DNA from: Chrysomallon squamiferum
Taxonomy: Eukaryota; Mollusca; Gastropoda; Neomphalida; Peltospiridae
Direction of reading: 5' to 3'
Assembly (NCBI GenBank): GCA_012295275.1
Contig: CM022676.1
Location: 9,763,586 to 9,827,585 of the forward strand
Length of the DNA stretch: 64,000 nt
Below are positions 1-11,660 of the stretch, in pieces. Positions within the stretch are counted from its first letter, which is position 1; each line of letters begins with the position of its first letter. Both the position numbers and the translations under genes were made by a program. The notes under the pieces are model-generated. The model was not told the DNA's origin. It was given only the letters and a program-made list of their open reading frames with translations, and searched no databases.

Positions 1-1740
1 TTATTTTATAGTTTGCTTGTCTTTTGGTGTCGCTCTTTCACAAAGAATGGTAGACCTTGAAATGTATGGAGTCATGTCCCTCTGTTTTGTTTTTTGTTCA
101 GTAATATTAAAAAGTTCAGTTTAAAATATGTTTTTTTTTTTTTAATGCAGCATAGCTGGTTTTAAAGTTTGATAATCACAAACATGATGATGTGTGATTT
201 ATTTTTATTTTTGTGTTCTTCTTCTTGTGTGTTTTGTTGTTTTGTTTTATTTGTTTTTTGTTTTCTGCTTTTTGTTTCACTTTCCCTTTTTTCTTTGTGT
301 GTGTGTGTGTGTATGTGTGTGTGATGATAATATTAATAATAATAATAATAATAATACTGAATAAACAAATACATTTTTTTCTTTTCTTTTCTTTTATTTT
401 CATTATTTCATCCATAATTTCTTTCATTTTTTCTTCTTTCCTTTGTGTTTTTCTTCTTTCCATCTTTTCTCCATTGTTTTCTTTTTCTAAATCTGTTTTT
501 CATTTGTTAATATCAGAGTTACAGCAGTGATAATTTAAAATTATTACATCATTAATTTCTTTTTTTTGCAATGTTTTATTATTATTTTATTACCTTTTTT
601 TTTGTTTTACTACTGTGTTAGTTTTTTCAGATGTAATAAATATTTCAGTTTAGTGTTTACGCTTTTTGGAGCAGAACCATTTCTTTCGATGTTCTTTTCG
701 TTCTTTTTTATTTTATTTCTTTGTTTTATTTTATTTAATTTTTAAGTTTTGCACCGAAATAAGAACAAGAGATATTTTTGTGTTGCGTTTCAGCTTGTTC
801 TTTTTCCCCCCTCAATTTTGTTGTTATTATTATTATTATTATTAATTTTTTTTAGTATACTTTAGATGTGTTTTTATGTGTGTGTATGTGTGTGTATATA
901 TTTGTGTTTGTGTGTGATTGTGTTTCTGGGAGTTGAATTCTGTTTTTTGTGTGTGTGTGTGCATGTTGTGTGTCTGTGTGTGTGTATGTTTACATGAGTA
1001 TGACCTTATCAATTCTTGTATGCACCCATATATATATTTCAACATATTCGTGTGTTTTACTTTTTATGAATATGTATATATATATGTATGACACTTTATG
1101 ATCATACTGGCATCTGTATTTATATACACATATAACTAGGCATAAAGAGGCATTTATGTATATGTGTAAATAAGGCAAAATGTGATGATAATAATAATAA
1201 TAATAAAAAATAAAAAAAATATTCAAAAGAAATCTTTTTTGGGGGGGTTTATCTACTTCTAAAAACTATTTTACTTACTCCTCTTGCACTTTAACTTTTC
1301 AGTACAAACAAAAGGTTATATATATATATATATATAGATATATAAACCTTCATATACAAACGAAATTAATTACAGGTATCAAAACCTTCTGCACAAAACG
1401 TTATTAACTTACTGCTATCAAAACTACATCTTAACAACAGTGTGTTGTTACATCACTTCTGTGTAACTGTTACTGCAGTAGTCAAACAAGTAATCTGTAA
1501 TTTAGTACGTAGTTTTAAAAAAAAGAAAAAAATGTTAGCTTGCCCCCAGTTATCGTGAACAGAACTGTTTTTTTTTTTATGACATGACAAATAGATGGAT
1601 AGTGTTATCCCCTCTCTGTGTTAGAAAGCATCTGAAAGGAATCGTTTGCATCAGGATCTGTGGTTTCTTTGGTTGGAAGGGAGAAAGAAACCATTGAAGT
1701 GGACGTGTGTCTTTATTTTATGTTATAAACAAATGTATCA
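1..1740. other. Non-coding T-rich DNA with short microsatellites
   Basis: T-rich tracts, TAA and TG/TA microsatellites (about 326-352, 880-1000, 1185-1205, 1318-1336) and one small perfect hairpin (TAACAACA/TGTTGTTA near 1430). No coding exon or RNA gene recognised. Confidence 0.6.
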
Positions 1741-1741
1741 G

Positions 1742-1758
1742 GTGTCTCTCTCTCTCTC

Positions 1759-1789
<31 letters not shown>

Positions 1790-2033
1790 ATCTCTCTCTC
1801 TCTTTCTCGCTCACTTTCTCTTTCTCTCGCTTTTTCTCTATCTTTCTCTCTTTCTCTCGCTCTCTGTCTCTCTCTCGCTCTCTCTTTCTCTATCTATCTT
1901 TCTTTCTCTTTCTCTCTCTCACTCTCTGTCTCTCTCTCTTTCTATCTCTGTCTCTCTGTGTCTGTGTCTCTCTCTGTCTGTCTCTCACACACACAGATTA
2001 TATATATATATATATAAATATATATGTATAATC

Positions 2034-2115
<82 letters not shown>
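1742..2115. repeat. Composite CT / CA-AT-TG / GA repeat forming a palindrome
   Basis: An imperfect CT tract (1742-1985) leads into CACACACAGATTATATAT, an AT core, ATAATCTGTGTGTG, then a TA run and a GA tract to 2115. The centre (about 1987-2045) is a near-perfect inverted repeat, with CT and GA tracts as outer arms. Confidence 0.8.
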
Positions 2116-2119
<4 letters not shown>

Positions 2120-2465
2120 ATACACACACAAAGGGTGATATTCTGTAGTACATTATAAATTATAAATAAACCTTATCAGGAACTTGAATGGTAAACTTAC
2201 ATTTCATAAAAAATTGATCTACAGTTTTTTTATTTTATGAGACATTTTAATGGTAATCTTAGTACTTCATCATTTAAACTGAAAGCTAAACCTTGTTTTT
2301 ACTCAGACACAGTTGATTTTTTTTTTTAATAAGAAACATGAACCTAGTGTGGCAATCACAAACAACTGAATGTTAAATTCTGCATCAGAAATATGATAAA
2401 TCACAAACTTACTGGAGAAGTAATGAAAAAGTTTTGTAGCAAAAAAAAAAAAAAAAAAAAAAAAA

Positions 2466-2534
2466 AGACAATGATAATAATAGTGATGATATCTTATATT
2501 GATTGTTATCTTGACATTCCACAGACGTTAACCT

Positions 2535-2565
<31 letters not shown>

Positions 2566-2890
2566 AACCCATAATAATAATAACATAATAAAAAGATCAA
2601 AGAAAAAAATAAAATAATAATAATAACAATGATCATCATAATAATGATATCTTAAACTGATTGTTAACTTCACATTCCACAGAAGTTAACATTAAAATAA
2701 AAAAATAAAAATAAATAAAAAAAATAATAATAAAAAATAGATGAACAAAAAAATAATAATAATAATAATAATGATAGTAATAATAATAATGATTATTATC
2801 CATTTGATGTTATATTCATATTCCACAGACATTAACATTTTTATTATCTCAATTATCCCATTAAGATTTTTTTTTTTTTTTTTTTTTTTT
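2466..2890. repeat. Degenerate tandem repeat, about 150 bp, three copies
   Basis: CATTCCACAGA or TTCCACAGA followed by a GTTAAC/ATTAAC motif recurs at about 2515, 2673 and 2819, each copy with AATAAT and AAATAAA runs around it. The last ends in a poly-T tract (2869-2890). The rest of 2120-3140 is unique non-coding DNA. Confidence 0.55.
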
Positions 2891-3159
2891 GTGTCTGTAA
2901 TAAATTAATTATTTTTATATTCTTTCTGCTGTGTCTGTCAGGAACACTGTTTTATCAACTGTGCTTGATATATTTGACATAAGCAAACAACCAGCGTTCA
3001 TCCTGGTCTTACAGAGCGTTTGTTTAGTAAAACTCTGTTTAAAACTGATACATGTGTGATTACTTCAGGCTGGGAAACAAGAAATCGTGTGTGAAATTTC
3101 CGCGTGGATGATTTCTGGGTTACGTAAACAGCGTGGAAAAGTCATTGTGTGTGTGTTTA

Positions 3160-3288
3160 TGAGTGTGTAATATTTATTTCATATGTGTGTTTGTTTGAGT
3201 GTGTGTGTGTGTGTGTGTGTTGCCTATGTTATATGTTAGTGTGTTTGTACCTGAATAAGAGAATGATAGGGAGGGAGAGAGGGAGGGA

Positions 3289-3366
<78 letters not shown>

Positions 3367-3870
3367 TGGAGAGAGACAGTGAGAAAAAAAGAAAGTGAGA
3401 GTTAGAAAGAAAAACTAGATCGAGAGAGTGAGAAAGAAAGAAAGAGAGTGAGAGAGTAAGAGAGTAAAAAAGAAAAACTAGAGAGAGTGAGAAAGAGAGA
3501 GAGAGAGAGAGAGAGTGGGTGTCTGTGAGAAAGATCTAAAATAACTTGATAAAGACAGTACATTGACATGTAGAGCATTGTGCTACATACATACATTTTA
3601 CACTGTTTTCTGGTGAAAACTGACAGCGCAGAAATAACGGACATTTTTCATGTTTGTGAGATAGTAAAATTATATACATACATACATACAGAGAGACACA
3701 TAAACACTCATAAACACACACACACTCATAAAAAAACACAGTCACACAAATAAAAGAACACAGTACACACAAACATACAAGAACATATACACATACATAC
3801 TCTGACACACACACACACACACATATGTGTACTTTTACAAAAACACACACACACACAAACACATTTAACA
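3160..3870. repeat. GT, GA and CA microsatellites
   Basis: GT tract about 3199-3220, pure GA 3287-3361, imperfect GA-rich DNA to about 3515, then CATA and CACA-rich DNA 3670-3870. The open frames here are translations of these repeats. Confidence 0.85.
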
Positions 3871-4430
3871 ATCAGATAACACACAGTTTTTTCATTTTGA
3901 TTACCAAAACTGCTCTGGGCTATTTTAAGTAATCACATTAGTTCTGTTCACATGGCAACCAGTTTGCATAATTGATGCATACTAACACAGATTACTAATC
4001 ACACTGTTCGGATTAATGACACATATATAATAAGTGTACACAGTGAAAGTTCCTTTGGACTGAATGTAAGTGTCTACATGATCACCGGTTTTGCAAATAT
4101 TCTGTTTGGTTGCAGAAATTCGATACTGAGGTTGCTGCTGGACAAAAGTGCAATGTAAATGTTATGTAGGCTTTCTTTTGTTTGACTTAATAATGTGGTA
4201 GTGTGTGCATTGGTGTGTATCTGTGTGTAGGTGTGGTGTGTTTTTTTTTAAATTTCTTTTCATAGTCAAAGTGTAGCTTCTGTTACCATAATAAATGACT
4301 TGGATCTGTTTTTAAAGTCAAGAAATATTTTTACGTTTGTATTGTCAGATATATTTTGATTCTTTCAGGTAGTGTGATGTTTTTCCCTGCTTTCCCAGTG
4401 ATTAGATCTGTTTTCATAGTCAGGAGTCAT
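3871..4430. other. Unique non-coding stretch before the 45-bp array
   Basis: Mixed-composition DNA with no coding signal. Isolated motif copies related to the following minisatellite (CATAGTCAAAG, CATAGTCAGGAG) appear from about 4260. Confidence 0.5.
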
Positions 4431-4434
4431 GTAT

Positions 4435-5118
4435 TGTCGTAGTCAAGGAGTGAGTCTGGTTTTTTTAGTCAAATATGGTTTATTTTCATAGTCAAAGAGT
4501 CTCTGGTTTATAGTCCAAAAAGTCAAATGGTTTATTTTCATAGTCAAAGACTGTCTGGTTTATAGTCAAATATGGTTTACTTTCATAGTCAAGGAGTGCC
4601 TGGTTTATAGTCAGAAATGGTTTATTTTCATAGTCAAAGACTGTCTGGTTTATAGTCAGAAATGGTTTATTTTCATAGTCAAAGAGTGTCTGGTTTATAG
4701 TCAGAAATGGTCTGTTTTCATAGTCAAAGACTGTCTGGTTTATAGTCAAATATGGTTTATTTTCAGTCATGGTCTATTTCATAGTCAAAGACTGTCTGGT
4801 TTATAGTCAAATATGGTTTACTTTCATAGTCAAGGAGTGCCTGGTTTATAGTCAGAAATGGTTTATTTTCATAGTCAAAGACTGTCTGGTTTATAGTCAG
4901 AAATGGTTTATTTTCATAGTCAAAGAGTGTCTGGTTTATAGTCAGAAATGGTTTATTTTCATAGTCAAAGAGTGTCTGGTTTATAGTCAGAAATGGTCTA
5001 TTTTCATAGTCAAAGAGTGTCTGGTTTATAGTCAGAAATGGTATATTTTCATAGTCAAAGAGTGTCTGGTTTATAGTCAGAAATGGTATATTTTCATAGT
5101 CAAAGAGTCTCTGGTTTA
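4435..5118. repeat. 45-bp minisatellite, about 15 copies
   Basis: Each unit has two half-repeats, TTTTCATAGTCAAAGA and GGTTTATAGTCAGAAATG. 45 is a multiple of three, so open frames persist on both strands (repeat peptide NQTVFDYENKPFLTI on minus); I see no start context, homology or splice signal suggesting a gene. A stretch beginning at 4545 recurs nearly exactly at 4786, so the array was enlarged by duplication of an approximately 241-bp block, with a truncated unit at the join near 4765. Confidence 0.9.
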
Positions 5119-5129
5119 TTAAATCATGG

Positions 5130-5540
5130 TTGAGAGGTGGATTCTGTCTATGGGAAGGCGTATTTAAAATCTCTGTTACAGCTAAACAGAAAAGGATCGT
5201 CACACTAACAGGCTTCCTTTATATTTATTTGCCTTTGTGTTCTGTGACCAGTTGAATAACCGCAGATTAAAGTGGACAAAAAAAAAACATGACTAGATAA
5301 CCAGTGTTTCGGATCATAAGCTATCAGTCTCCTATCAGATAGTTTTAGAATGTTTGACCTTTAACTGTGTAACACTGTTATCATATCTATTTGACCTTGA
5401 ATGGTGACTTTTTTTGTATGTGAAAATTTTAACCTTGACCTTCACACACTAGCCACATCTGTTTCCACCTTTACCTTAACAATAATCCACCTCTACATGG
5501 ATTATAATGAGTCTGATATTAACAATGAATAAATAACTCT
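5130..5540. other. Unique non-coding stretch with TGACCT motifs
   Basis: No coding signal. Three TGACCT motifs occur at 5355, 5392 and 5436; the second reads TGACCTTGA, the complement of the extended monomer site TCAAGGTCA used by FTZ-F1/ERR-type receptors. May be chance. Confidence 0.35.
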
Positions 5541-5557
5541 TTATGTGTGTATGTTTG

Positions 5558-5561
5558 TATT

Positions 5562-5592
<31 letters not shown>

Positions 5593-5730
5593 TACAGACA
5601 TACATACACACATACACACATACATATATAGATAAATACATACATATATACATACATACATTTATATATACATTTATATATACATGTGCACACACACAAA
5701 CACACAGACATGCACAGACACACATATACA
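5558..5730. repeat. CA and CATA microsatellites
   Basis: Alternating CACACA and CATACATA runs. Open frames rich in H/T or C/V are artefacts. Confidence 0.85.
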
Positions 5731-6389
5731 TTGGTGGTTGTCTTGATGACCAAATGGTATTGTCATCTGCCTTCAAAGTGCAGGCAAATGGCTGCCATTG
5801 CTTTGAGTCTCTTGTCAGTGACATCTGACAGGTGTTTGTGAGGTTGTGATTGGACTTTGTCCTCCTGTGCCAGTGTGTTATTGAATATTGTCTATGTGCA
5901 GAGTCTAATCAGACGTACATAAGACAGAGAATATTCAAAAATCCAAAAAATACATACATTTATTATGCATACATACAAATCTAAGTCATCAGCCTACCTT
6001 TATTTCTGTTTCCACCCCACCCCATCATCATCAACCCATTGTACCCACCTCCACTGATTCAGACTGTTCAGATATTAAAGTTAAATATTCACTGTTTATT
6101 AATGAACCTCTCTGTCTCAGACTGTTCAAATTGTCCATCTCACTCACCTCACTGTTTATTAACAAACCTCATCTCACTCACCTCACTCAACTCACTCACT
6201 CACCTCACTCAACTCACTCACCTTGCTCACCTTGCTCACCTTGGTCAACTTCTTGTGAACAGATTCAAAGACATGACATTAACTGGTGGCTGGCAAAAAC
6301 ATCTAGAAAGTAAAGAACTCTCATTATGAAAACAAAGACTTCCTGTTGCCATGGTGACACAGATAATGTTACAGCCTTGTCCATTACAA

Positions 6390-6422
<33 letters not shown>

Positions 6423-6650
6423 CTCTGATGTTTTATTGAAACCTGATTCAAGATGTATTGTTTTTTTTTTGTTTTTGTTTTTTTCACAAGAATAAAAAAA
6501 AAAAAAAAAAAAAGAATTAGAAGATGTAAAAAAAAAAGAGAGAGAAAAAAAACAATCTTAAGAAAAAACAACAAGCCAGTATTTTGAATAAAATGGATAT
6601 TTGTATGTATGTATTGATGGATGCTTGGAAGTATATAGGTGTGTATGCAA
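5731..6650. other. Non-coding DNA with CTCA repeats and poly-A tracts
   Basis: CTCACTCACCTCA-type imperfect repeats at 6135-6245, poly-A at about 6389-6420 and 6486-6512. No supported gene. Confidence 0.5.
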
Positions 6651-6654
6651 ATTC

Positions 6655-6673
6655 CATAGGTGTGTGTGTGTGC

Positions 6674-6714
<41 letters not shown>

Positions 6715-6745
6715 TGTGTGTCATACATACATACATACATATTAA
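6655..6745. repeat. TG and CATA microsatellites
   Basis: GTGTGT run about 6659-6722 followed by a CATA run to 6741. Confidence 0.85.
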
Positions 6746-7240
6746 CAATATGTAAGTTACATGTGAGTCTACATATATATAAATGTGTTTATGTATAAAT
6801 ATATATAAATATAGATATATGTATGTATATATTTATGTATATATTTTGTTTATTTATTTATATATTTCTCAGAAGCACATTTGTGTGTGTTCATGTGACA
6901 TAAAATTTAAAAAAAAACCCTAATAAACTGATTATTCAGATACAATCCGGAGTCAATATAATCATAAATATCAAAAAAAAAAAAAAAAAAAAATTAAAAC
7001 GTCCAAAAATATAACTGTCCAGTTTGGAAGAAAGATATTACTGACCATTATCGGTCAGTGACATCTATATGAATTGCAGTATGAGGTGACCGTCTTCTTT
7101 TAACTGACTTAAGGCTTCTTAAAATGCCAGCATAAGAGGTTTGTCAGAAACTACATTAGGATTTCTAATACCACAACTAATCAGCTAATACAGTTGTATG
7201 GCTTCAGGCAGAATTTCTGCTGAATGGAAGAGGAATGGAA
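6746..7240. other. AT-rich non-coding stretch
   Basis: TATATATG-like runs to 6870, poly-A at about 6974-6993, then unique DNA. I see no gene or regulatory signal. Confidence 0.4.
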
Positions 7241-7269
7241 TCCATTTTGAAATCTTTAGGAACTGTACT

Positions 7270-7337
7270 TTTGTAGTCAAAAAGTAAAATGATGAAGTAA
7301 AATTAGAAAATGAGGTTTTGGGCCTAAGCTTTTAAGT

Positions 7338-7371
<34 letters not shown>

Positions 7372-7560
7372 TGAGGAATTTTTTTTTTTTTTTTATTAGT
7401 CAAATGATGAATTTTTTTTTTGGTAGTTAAATGATGGATTTTATTTTTAATAGTCAAATGATAGGTTTTGGGTTTATAGTCAGGAGCTGGGGTACATCTT
7501 CATAGTCAGAGATTTGAGCTTATTTTCATAGTCAAGGTTTGGATTGGATTTTCACAGTAA
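7270..7560. repeat. Degenerate relatives of the 45-bp minisatellite
   Basis: Recurrent TAGTCAAATGATGRATTTT, TTTATAGTCAGGAG and TTTTCATAGTCAAGG motifs match the half-units of the 4.4-5.1 kb array, interrupted by poly-T runs. This looks like an older decayed array of the same family. Confidence 0.6.
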
Positions 7561-8379
7561 AGAAGTTGATTTTGGTTCCATTTTTTTTTTTGCCATAATT
7601 AGAAGTACATTTTAGCTTGAAACATCATTTAATCATATTGATTCTGTAATAAAAACCTGTTACCATTATAAAATATATGTACATGATTTTTTATTTTATA
7701 AATATTATGTAAAAATAAATTTGTAAGAGTTCACTTGAACTCGACAAAAGGATGTTTTTATCTACTATTTGCTAATGCAACTACAAGTACAAAACAATTG
7801 AAAAAAAAAAAACTCTTTTAATTCATTTAATGTACTTGTTAGCCCCAATCACAAACACATTTGAAGAATAAACCGGAAAAATAATCAGTTGAAAAAGTAC
7901 AGAAATAATATTTGTCATTGTGTTAGTGGAGTGAAAAACAAAACACTTTAAAAGTACCATCATTATTTTTAGAACTTAATGAACTGAAAAGAAAAAAAAA
8001 AAAAATTTTTTTAATTCATTTTTATCTTTTATTTTAATTGTTTATTTTTTTAAAATTCTTTTTATTTGTTTTGTTTTTCTAACTAATGCTCTCAGTTCAT
8101 TTTTCAAAAACTCATTTTAATCTTTTTTTTTTTTTTTTTTTATTTTAATTGTTTTTATTTTTTTCATTCTCCCCCACCACAAAAAAAAAAATGGAGATAT
8201 TTATCTTTTAATTTCTTCTTGTTTGCTTTTCTAACTAAAGCTCAGTTAATTTTTAAAAAACTATTTAATTATATTTTTTGTCACTCTTACATGTTCAAAT
8301 GGTGAAAAAAAAAAAAAAAAAAAAAGTGAAATAACATGTTGAATATCTCTACTTTGCAGCACGTTGCTTTCAATTGATG

Positions 8380-8393
8380 ACACCAGATGGCGC
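8380..8393 (+). promoter_or_regulatory. CTCF-like motif
   Basis: ACACCAGATGGCGC matches the generic CTCF core CCASYAGRKGGCRS at 13 of 14 positions. The molluscan binding preference is assumed similar, not known from this sequence. Confidence 0.35.
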
Positions 8394-8414
8394 TCTCAGC
8401 AAGATCCCACAGTG

Positions 8415-8428
8415 CTGCCATCTGCTGT
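8415..8428 (-). promoter_or_regulatory. Second CTCF-like motif, opposite orientation
   Basis: On the minus strand, ACAGCAGATGGCAG matches the same core at 13 of 14 positions; together with the motif at 8380 it forms a convergent pair 21 bp apart. Confidence 0.35.
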
Positions 8429-9239
8429 TAGTTTGTATAGATTTCCTCCAGTGCGGTTCATGGAGCTGAATTAATAATTGGAACATTATTTATGTTTTGT
8501 AATATTACTTTAATAATTTATTCAAATTTCTGGACTGTTTCTTCCACATAACTGCTGTCCTTTGTTCTGGTTCAATACAATATATTTTATCATAATTAAT
8601 TCTTTTCATAAATTATGTCGTTTATTAATTTCATATCAGATTAATAATTTCATTTAAATATCTTCATAATTGTTGTTCATTTTCGGGTTTGACAAATGTT
8701 TAAACATTGTAATTAATTCTTTTCAAAATGGTTTTTTTTTTTTTTTTTTTGTTTTGGCATAATTTCAGTTCTCATTTCTTTAGAGGCATGACTGACATAT
8801 GCTTTCAGTTTTCTACTAGTTCTTTCTTTGTAAATAATAATAGTTTTTTTGTTTATTAATTTTATTATTTCAGCTTTAATGGAGTGTTAAAAATGTCTCT
8901 TTGTGTTCAAACATACAAAGTAATGTTTTCACATTGTCATATTCAACACATGTTTTTTAAATATGGATGAAATTTGTTCGGTTCAAATAATAACAATGTT
9001 CTTTTGTAATTTAATTTAATTATTTTTAGTTTAATGTTTTTTTTAAATTTCTTTTTTGTTTTAAACTAAAAGTTGTCTTCCTATCTCTAGAGACATTTTT
9101 GTCATTCATTGCAACACATTCTTGTCAGGTACGAATGTTGTTCATTTAATTTTATTTTATTATTTTGTAGGAAGTATTCATTTATTGTTCAGAACTGGTC
9201 TTCATTTTTTTTATATAAAACATCTGTTTTTAAACAAAC

Positions 9240-9362
9240 AGGCAAACACATATATATGTACAACATACACACACTTACAATACATACAACAGACACAAAT
9301 ACACACAGAAGACACACACACACACACAATATACACACACACAAGACACACAATACACACAG

Positions 9363-9401
<39 letters not shown>

Positions 9402-9420
9402 ACACTCACACACAATATTT
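9240..9420. repeat. CA-rich microsatellite
   Basis: Interrupted ACAC tract from about 9260 to 9412. H/T-rich and C/V-rich frames over it are artefacts. Confidence 0.85.
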
Positions 9421-10030
9421 TGTACTGATGTTAAAGTGAGCAACAGTAGTGAATGTACAGGTCAGAAATGAAAAAAAAAAAAAAAATGCTGATAATAAAA
9501 AATAAAATAAAATAAAATAGCCTGTTCCAAAGGTAACTCTTTCTAATTAGCAGCAAGCAATCTTTTATTATGCCCCACCTCACAGACAGGGTAACTAACA
9601 CACACCTCAACCTTTGTTACACCAGTCAAAGAGCACTGGTTGGAACGTGAAAAACCTGGAGTGAAAAAAACCCAAAAAAAAAACATATCACACCTGGAGT
9701 GAAGCAACTAGCAGTCTGCTGCCATTATCTCTTCCTGTATAATGAACAGCGTTCATTTTCATCATATTCTTGTTTTCTATAACGTTTTCTGTCTTCAGGT
9801 AATACCTCGCGGATTTTGTTACACTTTGCGATGAAAGATATTTTTATTTTTAGTGCCATAATTCTTGTCTGGCACAGGCATTGTAATCTCTAGTATCCTT
9901 TTAGTGTGTCAGAACATTCTGTTTATCATTGTGTATTCCTCCTAATTCGATTGGCAAAGATGAAAAAAAAAACCCCACAAAAACAGCACGTTTTTCTCTG
10001 GTTTAGTTCTTGTGTTCTGAAGAATGTGTT
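9421..10030. other. Non-coding stretch with a short hairpin
   Basis: Contains ACCAGTC-AAAGAGC-ACTGGT near 9630 and two copies of ACCTGGAGTGAA about 50 bp apart (9654 and 9702). No tRNA-like box pair or coding exon recognised. Confidence 0.35.
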
Positions 10031-10039
10031 CATTCACTT

Positions 10040-10428
10040 TGTTTGGTTGTAATTTTTCTTGTATTCTTTATTTATTTATTTTTTTTATTGTATTTATTTA
10101 TTTATTATTTATTTGGTTCTTTCTTTCATTCTTTTTTTTTTTTTATTTTTTTTTTTTTTATTGTTTTTTTTTTTTTATCTATTTTATTGACTTATTCATT
10201 CATTCATTCATTCATTTATTTTCTGTCATTTTTTTTTAGTTTCCAATTTTTCTTTCTTTCTTTATTTATTTATTCCATAGGTTTCTTTCTTTCTTTCTTT
10301 CATCTATTGTTTACTTTCATTCTTATTTTTCTTCATTTATTTTTATTGTGGGATTTTTTTTTTTTTTTTTTTTTTTTTCCTATTTTTCTTTATTTGTTTC
10401 TTAGACGTCTTTCATTATTTTTATCCAG

Positions 10429-10464
<36 letters not shown>

Positions 10465-10480
10465 TTTTTTTTCTGTTGTA
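10040..10480. repeat. T-rich low-complexity tract
   Basis: Almost pure T with ATTT and TTTC interruptions; the F/L-rich open frame is an artefact. Confidence 0.8.
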
Positions 10481-10484
10481 GATC

Positions 10485-11030
10485 ACCTCAGTTACATAAG
10501 AGGTTGTAAAAACTAATTTATATGGCTTAAGCAGTGAAAAGATTAATTACTATCTAGTAAGTGGTTACAGTTAGAATTAGGGTTGTATGTATTAACACAT
10601 CTGGCTAAATGCCTACTGTAGATCATTTTAGCTATATACAAGATAGATAAAACGGGTTAATTTGTGAGCAGTTGATGGGTTAATGTTAGGGTTGTATTTA
10701 TTAATAATATTTTTATTTTGATATTTAGTTATAAATGAGAAAATGAATAGGATTAATTTTTGTCTTGAAACAGTGAAAATGTTAACCTACATAGTTTGTT
10801 TGTCAGTGGTTAAGGCTATGGTTGTATTTATTATTAATACATCTAGGCTAAATATTAGTTATATATGAGAAAGATGAATGATTTATTTTTTGTCTTAAAC
10901 AGTGAAAGTGTTGACAACCTACATGGTTTGTGCCGTCAGTGGTTACGTTCAGCGTTGTGTTAACAAATACATCTGGTCTAGTTGACTACGTATGAGATCA
11001 GATGAAAAGGGTTAATGCCCAAACTTTTAT
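10485..11030. repeat. Degenerate tandem repeat, about 130-bp unit, four copies
   Basis: Ordered recurrence of CAGTGAAAA, then GTCAGTGGTTA, GTTGTATTTATTA, ACATCTGGCTA, ATATATGAGAAAGATGAA and GGTTAATTTTTGTCTTRAA, at about 10530-10680, 10680-10780, 10780-10900 and 10900-11020. Copies are well diverged. Confidence 0.6.
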
Positions 11031-11628
11031 TTATTTATTTATTCATATCCATGGGCAGTTCATCGATTGAAGCATCTGTCACAGGTTGTTAGTGTAAATT
11101 ACAGCCATTCAGGCGTAACTGAACCTTGAAAAGAACATCTATTTATAGAAACAGACCTGTTTAGACCTGTGACCTGTTTTTTTTTTTTTTTTTTTTTTTT
11201 TTGTGTCTAGGTCACAGCTACTTTTTAATGGCATTGAATTGGAAAACAAAAAAATAAAAACAAAAAACAACGCACACACAGACACACACACACACACACA
11301 CACACAGAGAGAGATAAACAAACAGATAGATAATTAATCAGGTCAGGCACAGTCTTCCTGCACTTTTTGTCACAGCCAGCTGTTTTGTTTGGCTGTAAGG
11401 ATGTTTTCAAGGTACGTAAGTTTCTGTATATTGATTTCGTTTTCTCAGTGATATCGGAAGGCTTTTGGAGTACACTAAGCCAGTCTTCGTTAGTGGTTTC
11501 AGGATAATTAAGACTAACGAAGAGGTTGACAGACACCTTCTGTGCTTTTTAAAGGTTGGTATTTTTTGGCTAATCAGTATTTATAGTTGAATGTAGAAGA
11601 GTTTACTGACACAATTTTATTAATATGT

Positions 11629-11660
<32 letters not shown>

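Larger units (their letters stand above)
7561..9235. other. AT-rich non-coding DNA with a short GC-richer island
   Basis: Poly-T and poly-A tracts throughout; the only balanced part is about 8355-8475, which contains the two CTCF-like motifs listed separately. No coding exon seen. Confidence 0.45.

Noticed and set aside
4763-5203. 146-aa repeat protein from the 45-bp minisatellite
   Set aside because: The period is divisible by three, so open frames are expected on both strands. No promoter, splice or homology evidence.
9590-9720. tRNA-derived SINE
   Set aside because: A short hairpin and a GGTTGGAAC segment are present, but no convincing A-box/B-box pair or tRNA fold.
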